From the NCBI GenBank assembly GCA_946965045.2, contig OX337228.1, positions 806,001-870,000 on the forward strand: a stretch of 64,000 nucleotides of DNA, read 5' to 3'. The notes under the pieces are model-generated. The model made no database searches and had not been told where the DNA came from. It worked only from the letters and a program-made list of their open reading frames with translations. Positions 20,126 through 30,897 of this stretch are shown here, in pieces (the first letter of the stretch is position 1; the number at the start of each line of letters is the position of its first letter). The stretch is from Epithemia pelagica. Lineage: Eukaryota > Bacillariophyta > Bacillariophyceae > Surirellales > Surirellaceae. Made by a program: the position numbers and the translations under genes.

Positions 20126-20292
20126 TGAAAGGACGGTGCGACCTAATGGAGACCCCAAAGGGACGATCCATAGGTTCAAGGCCAGCGTCGCAATCGAATG
20201 ACGTACCCTCACCCATTTCCACTTACGTATTAGGACCTACCGATCTAAACCGATATACTAGTCATAATTTTACAAACCAAACCCTCCTTTCA
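20126..20292 (+). repeat. 3' long terminal repeat
   Basis: 167 bp, no differences seen from the 5' LTR. Followed at once by the CAACC target duplication. Confidence 0.95.
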
Positions 20293-20314
20293 CAACCTGT
20301 GCAACACCATGGCC

Positions 20315-20460
20315 CGTGTTGCTATCGTGGTGGAGGAAATGAGATATGCCTACCGTCAAGAAATAGGTTATTATTATTTGCTCTTAGGGAAGGGGGTGGC
20401 TACACGAAATTACACCCTCAAAGCCACCCCCGCTGGGGGGTAGGGTGGAAGTATAGAAAC
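20315..20460 (+). repeat. Inverted repeat A, right arm
   Basis: Reverse-complement partner of about 12570-12713. It starts about 18 bp after the retrotransposon's right target duplication. The two arms would have been about 510 bp apart before the insertion. Confidence 0.75.
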
Positions 20461-20593
20461 TCGAAAAAAGCTCCGGGCGAAAACAGACGGTTTACTGTAG
20501 CGGAAAGAGACCCCCCGGGAAATCGGGGAAGGGGGAAGAACGCTTGCCACATTGCTAGCGTAACCGTAAAAAAAAGAATGGAATAAAAATTGG

Positions 20594-20641
20594 TAAGGGC
20601 TGGGGATACCGATCCATGTACATCTAAGTAGGCTCAGTACA
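20594..20641 (+). repeat. 48-bp repeat B, copy 2
   Basis: Identical to 12035-12082 and in the same orientation. Flanking similarity (AAAAATT before, CTACGTA after) extends it to about 70 bp. Confidence 0.85.
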
Positions 20642-21273
20642 TTAACCTACGTATCGCGAACACGACACCCTGGCCGAAAGAATCTACGTCAGTCTTCAGC
20701 GGCTTACCACATCAGACTCTAACACTTCACTGCAGAGAAACATGATCTTACTTTCGTTAAAGAGGGATGTACAAACCTACCTAGAAGTTCTTATTCATAA
20801 AAAATACTTCTCGGACTCTGGAGAGTGATCCCAAATCCCAATGGCCTGGAATATAAGGGGTAAATGGTAATGTTAACACGCGGCCGATATAGGCTTTCCA
20901 GTCTTAAACTCAATTCTGATTGGAATTCGTTGGGCTTCATCCGGCCATGTGTTCCTGTATCAATACAGCAAACAACAACAGGCCCTGCTAAGTCGTAAAT
21001 TCGTCATTAGTCATTTAAATCTAATGTAATGTAAATTGAAAATAATAGTAAATACTTGTTGATGTTTTCTAGAACTTAAACTTACTCTATCTAGATGAAC
21101 TTAGTAAGAATCGTTTTACTGCATCCCAATACATTAGGCTTGAATGCTATAGCTAGAGAGTGGAGAGAAGTGCTAAGTTGCTAGGAGTAAGTGGTTAGGT
21201 GCTTATGTGCTTATGTGCCAGATCCAGAGATAAGACATAGCATAATAGCCCTACCTACTACCTAGCTAGCTAC

Positions 21274-24200
21274 CAAGGATGTAAGTCGGTCACGTCACGG
21301 ACCCCCTTACTGACTTGACGTGACCAGATTTTGACCAAAGGGTGACTTCTTTTAATCCAATTCGTCAAATGGGTGACGCATTAGGTACTCCGCAATAACA
21401 CACATTTACTAAGCTACGGATGCTTACATCTAATGAAGAGTGATCTCTAGATCTGATGTTGACTCTCCATCTCCTAATGGTACTTGAACGCTCCCATAAT
21501 AGTCGGGAGACTCGGGAGTGGGTCGGCGTCCACCTCTTCCTCCTGCACACAGACAAAGCTAGACAGAGGGTACTTGTCATTGCGGACGTAGTGCTTGCGG
21601 CCAAAGTACCGTTGATCCTCTTGAGGATAATTCTTGTCATTTACTGTTGGCAAGGGCTCTAGGTTTTCTCTCCGCTTTTCCGGAAAATCTTCGTTGTCAT
21701 TGTCTTTTCCCTGTTGTTGTGTTGATGCCCCTGCCACAGATCGTCTCGCAGCTGTCCCTGCTCGAGTTGGTGAGCGTAGTTGATGTAGACGAGCAACGTT
21801 TGCCCTTGCCATCTGAGCATAGTCAATGGGACCTTCATCATCTGAAGAATCTTCTAGCACACTCTCACCAGCATTCCGATCTGTACTCCTTTCTTCATAA
21901 AGTTCATCGTCTTCAGGGTAGGCAGATCGTATTGCAGAAAGCAAATGATCAAGCTCAGGTCCATGAGTGTATTCAGAGTCTGTTTGACTTGGAGGAACAT
22001 ATTCATCTGCATCTGTACCGCTCACAGAACTGTCAAGCTCGTCTTGTTCTTCATGTTCTTCTTGTCCTTCTTGTTCGGTTCGTGCATTTTCATGCTCTGA
22101 TCGCTCGTCCTCATCCTCAGCCTCTACATTCGCATCAGTGTCATTTTGCTTTGGAGGATGTTCCGTAGCATTGACCATCCGATTCCGATGCTGCTGTGGA
22201 ACCCTTGCCTTTTTTTGGGTTTCTCCACCAAGAAGTGCATCGTGATCACCGTACACTACCTTCATGTCGTGTTTTATGAGAGTGGACTTCTCAAGTTTTT
22301 CTTGGGATAGCCTGTTTCTGGACTTGGTATGGAGGAGTGCGAAATCTTTAAACAAACGTTCACATGAGGCGGTTTGGACCGGCGCACCCAAAATCCAAGC
22401 TGCAAAGGTACAGAATGTCTCCCCGCAGGCTCGGTTTTCCAAGTACCAGTCTACCACACTTGGGAAAGATTCATTGTCGTAAGGCAGTGCAAATTGAATG
22501 CTTAATGAATGATCAGTAAGATAACGATTCATTGCAATTTGGAGATTCTTCTTTTCCTTCTTGAATGCGCGAAGAGATTCAGGGTCGGTTGCTCCACTAT
22601 ACTTACTGAGCTCATGCTTTTCCCAGTAAAACCCAGTTGCCTTGACTAAGCGCATTGTGGACAACTTTGCATCTTTGTCCTCCGGCCAAGAACCAGACTT
22701 GAGCTCATGTGCTTGAATCACTTGAATAGCGTAGCTCTTGTAAGCTGGATGCAAGGCAAATGCCAGAATGTACAGTGGTTGCTCGCACTGCTGCCACCGG
22801 TTCTCTATGTCTTTTGTCAACAGGTCGATATGAACTTGGGATCCTGCAAAGTTCTGCACATGCGCATACAGATTGACCATCATCAAGAAAGTGTCTGCCA
22901 TTGTGTTACATTCCCTTTGCATCAAGAATGATGCGTCACAAAAAGGCCTCACTAGATATTCTGCTTCTTCCAACTGATCAAAGAAATTAGGCTGGTTCCA
23001 AACGAGACATTCTTTTGGCAATTCATCTTCTCCATCCTCAAATTCAATTACAAAAAGTCTACAAGCTTTTCGGATACGGAGCTGTGACGCAAAGCAGCCC
23101 TGTATGGTATTCCATCGAGTATCTCCCACTGTCATGATGGCAGTGGCAACTGATTTGCCATAGCAGCGTTTCGCAACATCTTGAAGCCGTCCCAGCCATT
23201 TGGCCGTGCTCTTTGATATCTTGCTTGCAGCCTTGATTGCCATGGAGGAAATTTCTTTAAAGTTAGGCGTGTTGATCAACTGCCCGACCATTAGATTCAC
23301 TTGGTGTGCCCAACATTTATTAAATAATATATGAGGATGGCGTAATGCCAAGATCCTCCTTCCTCTGGCACATTGCCCAGCGTTGTCCGATATGAAATAT
23401 TTTACCTTGTCGGCGTATGGATTTAAGGTGTCGGCAGAAAGAATATCCTCTTCCCACGTTTTAGCAATGGCAAGTGCGTGGTGTGATGTTCCTTCCTTGT
23501 AGGTTGAGAGGAGAAATGTCTTGGGGCCTGCTTTTACCATAACGCCTTGTAGATGCACCTTGTTCACCATTTCCCAACCGTCAACTACGACCCCAAAATG
23601 GTGACCTTCTTGTGAAGCCTGTAGAATTGCTTGGTTCCTGTTTAGTAATGCCTTGTTGTACCGGGCATCAAGGTACTTCTGTGATAGCCAAACCCGTGAG
23701 CAGAGTGTACGGGACGTTTTCGGACGGAGAAAATCCAACACGCGGTGAAATGCAGGCCTTTCTATAAGGGAAAAACCAGCAGAAATGTCGATGCACAGTT
23801 CAAGAATGAGGTTGATGAGTTCTTCCTTCTCTGCATCCGTTAAGGGAGGGGCAACCTGGAAGAACTCATGCATCATGGTGGTTGTTCGCTTCTTGTTGCT
23901 GATAGACATCTGACTTTCTGCTGCTGCTGCTGCTGCCCCATGTGGAGCAGCCGTGGGGGTGAGAGGGAGACTCCTTGGGTGGTCTAGGTTGTTTGTTGTT
24001 GTGGCACTGTTATTCCTTGGCGTTGCTTCCCGTGTCAATGTGCGTCCAGTGCCATTGTTCTTCATGAAGTGAGCATATGCCTGGCATTTACTCAGGTGTT
24101 TCTTGCAATTGTCAGGACGTTTACGGTGCTGCTTGGGTTGTTTGGGTGCATACCAAAGTTGATGAGTCTTGTATTTGTCCATTTTTTGCTGGAAGTCTCT

Positions 24201-24666
24201 CTCGCAGTGAAGACAAATGACATACATGTTACCACTTCGTCGTCCAATCTCTTTGAAGTGCCTGTAGAGGTCACGGTTTGCTGCATACGATGAGCGTCGC
24301 CCTTGATTTTTCTTCGTTCTATCTGGTGCTTGTTCCGCTGTTGTTTCTGCTGCTTCCTCTTCTTCTTCGTTATCACATTCACTAGAAGAGTCACCTTCAC
24401 CTTCAGGGTCGTACTCCTCGTCTTCATCCCCGGATGACACAGGTGGTTGTGGTTCATCGTCTACCTCCATGCTTCTTGTTTTTTTCTCATTTTTGTACGT
24501 TTCTCGTCGCATGGAATTGCACCAACGAAGCCCGGGGAAGAAAAAAGAATTTTCTTAAATTGGTCACCAAATTAGTCACCGCCCAATAGGCTGACGTGAC
24601 TTGTGACGCTTTCGGTCAATTCGTCAGACGTAAAAAAAAACTGACTTGTCAGCACTTACATCCTTG
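21274..24666 (-). mobile_element. Complete hAT-type DNA transposon
   Basis: The ends form a 13-bp perfect terminal inverted repeat: CAAGGATGTAAGT at 21274-21286 and its reverse complement at 24654-24666. Direct TAGCTAC copies flank it at 21267-21273 and 24667-24673. Both subterminal regions are rich in GTGAC/GTCAC/GACGTGAC words in both orientations, as expected for transposase binding in hAT elements. The single gene inside is an uninterrupted hAT transposase. hAT elements normally duplicate 8 bp; here only 7 match cleanly, so one base may have mutated. The element looks autonomous. Confidence 0.9.
21474..24512 (-). CDS. hAT family transposase
   Basis: 1012 aa without interruption. An acidic N-terminal region is followed by a BED-like zinc finger (YVICLHCERDF with later His/Cys, about residues 96-145). 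The RNase H-like core has the first catalytic Asp in VVVDGWEM (about 309), a second region ISDNAGQ (about 373) and the hAT-typical KCWAHQVNLM just after it. An insertion domain follows. The C-terminal dimerisation block contains ETFCTFAAWILGAP, SCERLFKDF and SRNRLSQEKLEK (about 695-745). Beyond about 770 is an Asp/Glu/Gln-rich tail of about 240 residues, longer than in most hAT transposases. The zinc finger should bind the element ends and the core cut them. Confidence 0.93.
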   Translation of the reverse strand: MRRETYKNEKKTRSMEVDDEPQPPVSSGDEDEEYDPEGEGDSSSECDNEEEEEAAETTAEQAPDRTKKNQGRRSSYAANRDLYRHFKEIGRRSGNMYVICLHCERDFQQKMDKYKTHQLWYAPKQPKQHRKRPDNCKKHLSKCQAYAHFMKNNGTGRTLTREATPRNNSATTTNNLDHPRSLPLTPTAAPHGAAAAAAESQMSISNKKRTTTMMHEFFQVAPPLTDAEKEELINLILELCIDISAGFSLIERPAFHRVLDFLRPKTSRTLCSRVWLSQKYLDARYNKALLNRNQAILQASQEGHHFGVVVDGWEMVNKVHLQGVMVKAGPKTFLLSTYKEGTSHHALAIAKTWEEDILSADTLNPYADKVKYFISDNAGQCARGRRILALRHPHILFNKCWAHQVNLMVGQLINTPNFKEISSMAIKAASKISKSTAKWLGRLQDVAKRCYGKSVATAIMTVGDTRWNTIQGCFASQLRIRKACRLFVIEFEDGEDELPKECLVWNQPNFFDQLEEAEYLVRPFCDASFLMQRECNTMADTFLMMVNLYAHVQNFAGSQVHIDLLTKDIENRWQQCEQPLYILAFALHPAYKSYAIQVIQAHELKSGSWPEDKDAKLSTMRLVKATGFYWEKHELSKYSGATDPESLRAFKKEKKNLQIAMNRYLTDHSLSIQFALPYDNESFPSVVDWYLENRACGETFCTFAAWILGAPVQTASCERLFKDFALLHTKSRNRLSQEKLEKSTLIKHDMKVVYGDHDALLGGETQKKARVPQQHRNRMVNATEHPPKQNDTDANVEAEDEDERSEHENARTEQEGQEEHEEQDELDSSVSGTDADEYVPPSQTDSEYTHGPELDHLLSAIRSAYPEDDELYEERSTDRNAGESVLEDSSDDEGPIDYAQMARANVARLHQLRSPTRAGTAARRSVAGASTQQQGKDNDNEDFPEKRRENLEPLPTVNDKNYPQEDQRYFGRKHYVRNDKYPLSSFVCVQEEEVDADPLPSLPTIMGAFKYH

Positions 24667-24673
24667 TAGCTAC

Positions 24674-26025
24674 GGATAGAGGGGAGTTGAATGAGAAATG
24701 CTACTTGTAATAGGAGTAATTAACAATGTCCCAGTCACAAGGGCACCGACCATCCACCATTAACCATCAACCTTCGACCATGATCAATAATAAAAAAATA
24801 AAAAAGCAATCCCAAAAATCCTTCGCGCAGGTGGTGTCCGGCGGGATGCGGGATTATATGCAAGAAAGAATTAGTGAATTGCACCGAAGCAAGAGGAGCT
24901 ACTACGGATATGAGCCCATACAGCCAAAGCCATGTGGGATGTGGGATGTTGACTCGATCGGCTCCCCGCTTTTCCATCACTTCTGTAGATAGTCGTTGTT
25001 TCTACCTAGGTAGCACTAACCACTAACACTCTTAGTTGAAGTGAGGAGTCAGCAAGGCCTCATCCTATGGAGAGATCTGAGGGCTTCAAAGAATAGAATT
25101 TATGGTCCGCATGTGAGCAACAATCCGTATTTGGCCAAGCTTGGGATCGTTGTGGTTACAGTGAACGAGATGTTGTAAGACTTCGTCGGAGGACTTGCGA
25201 GCTTTCCAGGTGAAAGGAGAGCCAAAATGTAGAAAGACACATTTAATTTTAGGCTGAAGTCTTCCGGGATGACGTGTTTCTGCCGACTGTGAACGGCGTT
25301 AGCTCCTAACAGCTGCAATTCTGGACGACTCGAGCGGTTGTCAGTGATTGCTTGTATGCAGCAACTGAATATTTGATCAATCTTTACAACGCACTACTTG
25401 TATGATCACGACCTGCCTTATTTTTCTCTTGTTGCATTTGTTTGTTGCTGCTTGCTGCTAGCACGGGCTTCTCATTCGATGTCTGTGCTGGACCACCACG
25501 TCAGAGAGCCAAAACCTACCCACAAGGGTCGTTCTTCCTTCGATGATTTGATGTGTTTTTCCCAGTACCTAAAGATGGTGATGTGGAAACGAAGGAGAGA
25601 GGTAGAATGAATGAACTGAAGATTGATCACAGCAAGACATCCTCGCATGCCAATATCTTCTAGGAGTACAAGGTATCCTGTAAAGACGATAGAGCAAGGG
25701 ATCGAAAAAGCTCAGGTCAAGTGGAAGGATGGCTCAAACATGGAACAGAAAGACTGCCCCTGTCCCTCTTGGCTGATTTCAGCCTGACACCAAACCCTCT
25801 CTCATGCGACCGTGTGAGAAAGTTCACACTGCGATGCACTGTAAAGAGTACCCTACGTGATCCACCGCTGCGTTCAATGGAACCGCAATCGGCTGCTCCT
25901 CGTGATCCGCTGGCATGGTGAAGCTACATTCAGAATATCTAGTCGTACGTATACTTCATCTACAAACCCTAAACACTCCTGGCTGAATTCGAAACCTGGC
26001 CATCCCTCGAAATACATATAGTCAA
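24674..26025. other. Intergenic region
   Basis: About 1.35 kb from the hAT target duplication to the stop of the PP2C gene. Only short frames (for example 24726-24992, 88 aa) with no recognisable content. A CTACCTAGGTAG palindrome occurs near 25003. No supported gene. Confidence 0.5.
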
Positions 26026-29000
26026 TCATGAAACGAACGCCGAAAGGTCAACGACGCTGCTGGTGATATCATCGTGCTTGGATCGTCGTGCCCGCCCCAG
26101 CGGAAGCGACATCAATGCTTGAAGACTTGAAATATTGCGCGCTCGTCGAACTTTGTTAAGAACGCGGCGGACAATGACATCGGCTACATTGTAGGAAATC
26201 CGAGCATTTCGCTTGCGTCTCTTGTTGTTGTTGTTGGGTCCAGGACTTGAGACCGCGTGATCTCGTTTTCGTCCGGAAGACATGGATGTCGCGGTTGGTG
26301 CACCCGTTGCATCTCCACTAGTCACAGTTTGTCCAGGGTCTCCACGACCTGGCACCGTGGCACTAGACGTGGACACAGGGGCCGTTGTTTCGAACAGGTC
26401 TCGGTCGGCACCTTCGTGCGCGTTTCGAGTGGAACTTTTGGGTGCATCACCTCCTCCGTCTTCGTTCAAAGGCGTCTTGCTTGTAGTGCCACGGCGGTTG
26501 TTGCGTCGTCGCTCCATTTCTGCAACTCGTTCTTCATAAAAATTACGAACCCATCGAAGAACATCTTCTCCACTCGCGCGTTCCCACACGCCATCAGTTG
26601 ACAATATCAAGACCTTATCCAAATCTTTGACCAATGGTCGGCAATTGACTTCCGGTCTCGCTGTAATGTAGGGGGCATGCGACTTGTACGGATTGAAAGA
26701 CAGCAATGGAGTTTTCAGGTACGCATCGCCCAATGCCCTCGTAACTGCCAAACTACCTGCGACACGTTTTATTCCACCTCCCACACCTGCCGAGATGGCA
26801 CGAGGAGCATTGTTGCATCGGCGTAGGACGGCTGTGACTTCCGCTGGGTTGTATGCCGAATGATCAGTTGTCAAATCAATAGGTCGGGTCGGGGGTGGCA
26901 GATGAAACAACGGGAGCTGATCGTTTCCATCGCTGCTGCTTTCATCGTCCCTAGTTTGGGCAGAACTCGTCGAGTTGTCATCCGCGCGAGTGGCTAAGGA
27001 ACGAGGATTGCGGTCAACTGCTGAGCTCCTATGCTGGTCCATAGATGATTCTGTCCCTGGGGTATTTTCGTTCGAAGGTGATGCCGAAGTCGCTTGCGGG
27101 TGCGGGTTGGGGAGTATCAATGGAGGAAGGGGTCGGAATGGACCGGCGTAATCATTGTTTCGGGATTCTCGACGTGAGGAAGTTCCCATTCCCCGTTGTC
27201 GCACCACACGGCGAGGAATCATACGGTATGGGGTTGTCGCAGCAGACGTTGTAGTTGTAGTCGTAGTCGACGTTGTGGACGGTACTGCAGTACTCGACGC
27301 CAAGGAGGGCGATGCGACTCCCGACGAGGACACAAGAGTAGCAGAGTTCCCGCTCACTGATGTCACCCCAGAGCTACTTCCCACCGTAGACGTGGTCACC
27401 ACAGTGCTCTTGCTGCTGGTATTCTTACCACTCTCGGCAACAATCGCAGCTGATACAGCAGCACTGCCTACCACAGGATTGGCAGTGGTTAGAATTGATG
27501 TGTTGTTGTTCGCTTCGACAGTGTAATCTTCGTCTTCGGAGCTGTCAGCGTCATGATCGGAACTGCTCAAACACTCTGTCTCATCACTAGAATGATGGGA
27601 TGATTCATCGTCATCCGTGGTGATAAAGTCATTGTGTTGACCGCTAGAAGCCGCGGACGGGGACTTATTGGCCGATGCTCCCCCACGCACTTTAATGGTT
27701 CGAGGAGGAGCGGATCCGAGCATGACCGCCCGACAATCGCCAACGTGAGCTGAGTACAAAAAAGCATCATGGGCTCGGTAACAATGACAAGAGCATCCTC
27801 CTGGTGGACTGATCAGTGATTCCTTATTGTGGTGACTTGGATGACCACTGGGTCCTCCAAGATGATTTCGTCTTCGTGCACCGGCTTCGTCTAGCCGACG
27901 ATCGATATCATATTCATCCTCTTCCTCCTCCGTTTCCGTAATTTCAGACTCGAGTCCTGATGCATGAACTGCTTCTTCCGTCGTGAGCGACGAGGTGGAA
28001 GAAACGGTACTAATGGAGGATGCCGACTTTGTTCGGGTTGCATTGTCAAGCATGCGCCGCCGTGCCGCATCTCGATTCTGTGATGTGTTTCGTCTCGACT
28101 TATCAGGTCCTCGACTCTCTTTCTCGCGGTCCGGCTCAGAAACGCTGGTCCAGTCCAACCGTTGAATGGTGAACACAACCAATGCACAAGCTCCCGAGTT
28201 CCACCGACCATTGGATTGGCACGATGTTTGGTGTGTCGCTAGTGGATCGATCGAGTTGATCCACCCTTCATCCACAGCCAAGAAGGATTCTGTGATTGCT
28301 CGCGTAATGGCCGCGACTTCATTGGGACTATGAGTTCCCACCAATGGCTTCTTGGTCAAGGACGCGGCTGTTTTCACCGATGTTTTGACCGACGATACTG
28401 AGGCATCCACGCCTGGACCCAGAGAAACTTCTTCTTCGTCTTGTTCAGGAGCCGTCCCATTTTCTGATCCATCCCTTCGTGGTGTTCTTGGGGGAGGGGA
28501 GGATCCTGCTCTTGTGGACTGTGAGACTCTTGATGTAGTACCAGACACCAAGTTTTCATTGGTTGATGTATTTGAGGAGGCACTACTGCTGGTTTTCTTC
28601 ATGGATTTCCCATTCCCTCTTTCAACAACCGAAGCTCCAGGTGATGAAGGCGTCCTGGTTGTTGAGAGCTGCGGTTGTCCTTGCTGTGGCGCCGTTGGTG
28701 TGGGGGTGCTCTCATTGTTGTTGGTGCCATCGACTACCACCACACCATCTTCGTCCTCACTGTCACTTCGTTCGTAGGGAGACCGGTAATGTATCGAGTT
28801 CGGATTGCAGGATAGTTCTCCAGATCCGGGTACAGATGTGACTTGAATCAACCCATCTAAATCTAGGGCATTGGCGTCACGCAATTGTCCATTCACAGTA
28901 CAAACACCACGGTCGACAATGGCACAACCCAACGCACGGGACACGCTGGCAGCTATGTGAGGCAAGAGAACTTCGGAGGCGTAGGTCGCAACACAACCAC

Positions 29001-30897
29001 CCCCATGGCCATCAATGACAGACCACAAATTCAAACGAATAAGGGTGGGATAATTGGGAATATCGGGTAGGGGTGGCAACTGAGTTTCGGAATCAAAATT
29101 GGGTGGTAGAGGTTGTAACAATACATTGACCAGACTTGAACTTCGATCTTCACTGGGATTGTTGGCTGCATGGGATGCGGTCCACATACACAGCTGGGGG
29201 TCACGGAATTTGGGCAAACTACATGGTCGATGAAGCATTGACGCCGTAGATCTGTCATCCTCAGCCGGTCGGATCATTTCCTCCGAGTTTACCGCCGCAG
29301 CCATTATAGAGCCAGTTGCACGAGTATGAACCGTCGCATTGTTCACTGCAGTGGGAGAACCGTGTGTGTTGGGTTTTTGTGTAGTGGTGACTGAGCTTGT
29401 ACCTTGCGTTTCCGCAGAATCCCGTGGACGTCGTTCCACATGTGGCTGCGACAGATTATGTCCATGACTGTGTTTCGCACCTGTGTCCGAAGGTGACCGT
29501 GGAGGCGGCGGTGGAGCAATCGGTCCTTGAACGATAGGTGTAACCGGCTCGGTCTGGTGGGATTTTGACAGCGGAACAGGAGTTGGAGGTCGTTGTATGG
29601 TGTTTTGTGAAGCTTCGTACAAACCAGTGGAAGGTCGGTTGTGCAGCGGGGTCGACATTGATGCACTTGTGGAGTTTGTGGATGGAGTGGGAGTGGCCAC
29701 TACGGCTGTTGGACCTGGAGAAAAATGCATGTGAGTTGTTAAGCATCGAGATGTGACGCAAATTTGCTCGCTTCTCGATATGTTCTTCTTACTGGTTGTT
29801 GTTGCTATCGCCGTTTTACTGACTGGAGTTGCCGTGGGTGTATTTGGCACAAAGACACGTCGACGTTTCGGTGGAGGAGCGGCGCTTCCCCCTCCTCCTC
29901 GTCGACTCGACTCTCCAAAGGAAGAGGAAGACGACGAATTGGATCGAAGAGGAATGTTTTTGTTGGAAACCCACGATGCCGGTCCAATCGGTAGAACGGA
30001 GCCACTAGTACTACTACTACGGCGCGCTGCTGGCCCCTCGTAGTGATTGGAATGGTACGACGATGACGGAGCGGTTCTTGCCGTGTTGGGTGGCAAAACG
30101 GACGGAGGAGGACGACGAACATGATAATCCATCATTTCGGCAACGCTATCTTCCTGTGGAAACGGTTTGTGTGACATGACAAAAGCGAGATAATGAGACC
30201 ATGAGACGACATCCGATAAAGATGAGAAAATGAGCGCTCAACTCCACGTTAGACTTGAGATTGCCATGATTGTACCTACCTCTGACGAGGCTCCTCCACT
30301 GGAGCGACTTCTTCTAGGCCCTGTGGGAGGACGATTGTTGCGGTTGTAACTGGGACGACTTAGATTGAGTGTAGGGGTTGGGGTTGAAGCTGGAATGGAT
30401 ACTAGCAATCGGGCAGAAGACGGTGTAATGGGAGTCATGTCGGTGCGTCCTCCTTCCGTCTCTGCGTGACTGCTTGCGGCCATGGCGTCCTCGTCTTCTT
30501 CATCCGGGCCAGATGGAGTTCTGCGGGAGGAAGATCCTGCAGTTTTGGATAAAGTGTCAATAACAGCTTCCACAGCCTGACCTGTACTCTGCTTTGAGTG
30601 AGCGGGAAGATTCTTACGTTTGCCCCCAGCAAGATCCCTCTCATCTTCTTCTTCATCTTCCTCCTCGTCGTCCTCTTCTTCTTCATCTTCCTCGTAATCA
30701 TCTTCTCGTGCCATTTCATCAACAGATTCCGAAAAGGCTGGAACTGCTTTTCGGATTGCCGTCGAAGTCACAGCATGGTAATTGTGGCGTGAATTTCCTG
30801 GTGGCAATTGTTGTTCTTGTTCTTCAGCTGGACGTGGATGATGTTGCTGTGGCGGTGAAGGCTCTTGCTGGTCCCCAATGTTTTGTGCCTGACTCAT
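26026..30897 (-). CDS. PP2C-family Ser/Thr phosphatase with large low-complexity inserts (three exons)
   Basis: Exons 30280-30897, 29793-30153 and 26026-29714 give 1555 aa from ATG (MSQAQNIGDQQ). Intron 1 (30154-30279) is GTAGGT...CCACAG; intron 2 (29715-29792, 78 bp) is GTAAGA...CTCCAG. Intron 2 is a multiple of three and has no stop, so a frame runs through it. PP2C motifs are all present but widely spaced: SEDRSS (metal-binding Glu-Asp), VIDGHGGG (about 560-567), SAHVGDCRAV (about 985), GSLAVTRALGDAYLK, STDGVWERAS (Asp about 1367) and KHDDITSSVVDL near the end. About 800 residues of Ser/Thr/Asn-rich sequence lie inside the catalytic domain. Order and spacing resemble pyruvate dehydrogenase phosphatase-like PP2Cs, but the basic KRRKR cluster and absence of a transit peptide suggest a nuclear protein. 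Target unknown. Confidence 0.88.

Larger units (their letters stand above)
13192..20297 (+). mobile_element. Complete Ty1/copia LTR retrotransposon
   Basis: A 7.1-kb element including its target duplication. CAACC stands directly before the 5' LTR (13192-13196) and directly after the 3' LTR (20293-20297). The 167-bp LTRs begin TG and end CA and look identical base for base. In order: 5' LTR, primer site, about 190-bp leader, gag with a zinc knuckle, in-frame TGA, then pol in the order protease, integrase, reverse transcriptase, RNase H. That order is diagnostic of Ty1/copia (Pseudoviridae-type). A purine tract precedes the 3' LTR. All domains are intact, so the copy is young and potentially active. 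By its Pol it fits the CoDi-type copia elements described in diatoms, but sub-family placement needs a tree. Confidence 0.95.
20298..21273. other. Repeat-bearing spacer between two transposons
   Basis: Nearly 1 kb with no supported gene. It contains the right arm of inverted repeat A (about 20315-20460), copy 2 of repeat B (20594-20641), and AT-rich, TAGCTAG/ACCTA-rich sequence before the hAT element. The plus frame running out of the 3' LTR to 20586 is chance. Confidence 0.5.

Noticed and set aside
20125-20586. 153-aa frame starting in the 3' LTR
   Set aside because: Runs from LTR into flanking DNA and has no counterpart after the 5' LTR beyond the shared LTR codons.
26026-30177. PP2C gene as one exon starting at 30177
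   Set aside because: A GTAGGT...CCACAG intron joins an upstream exon in phase, and a second intron lies inside this frame. The first ATG of the full gene is at 30897.
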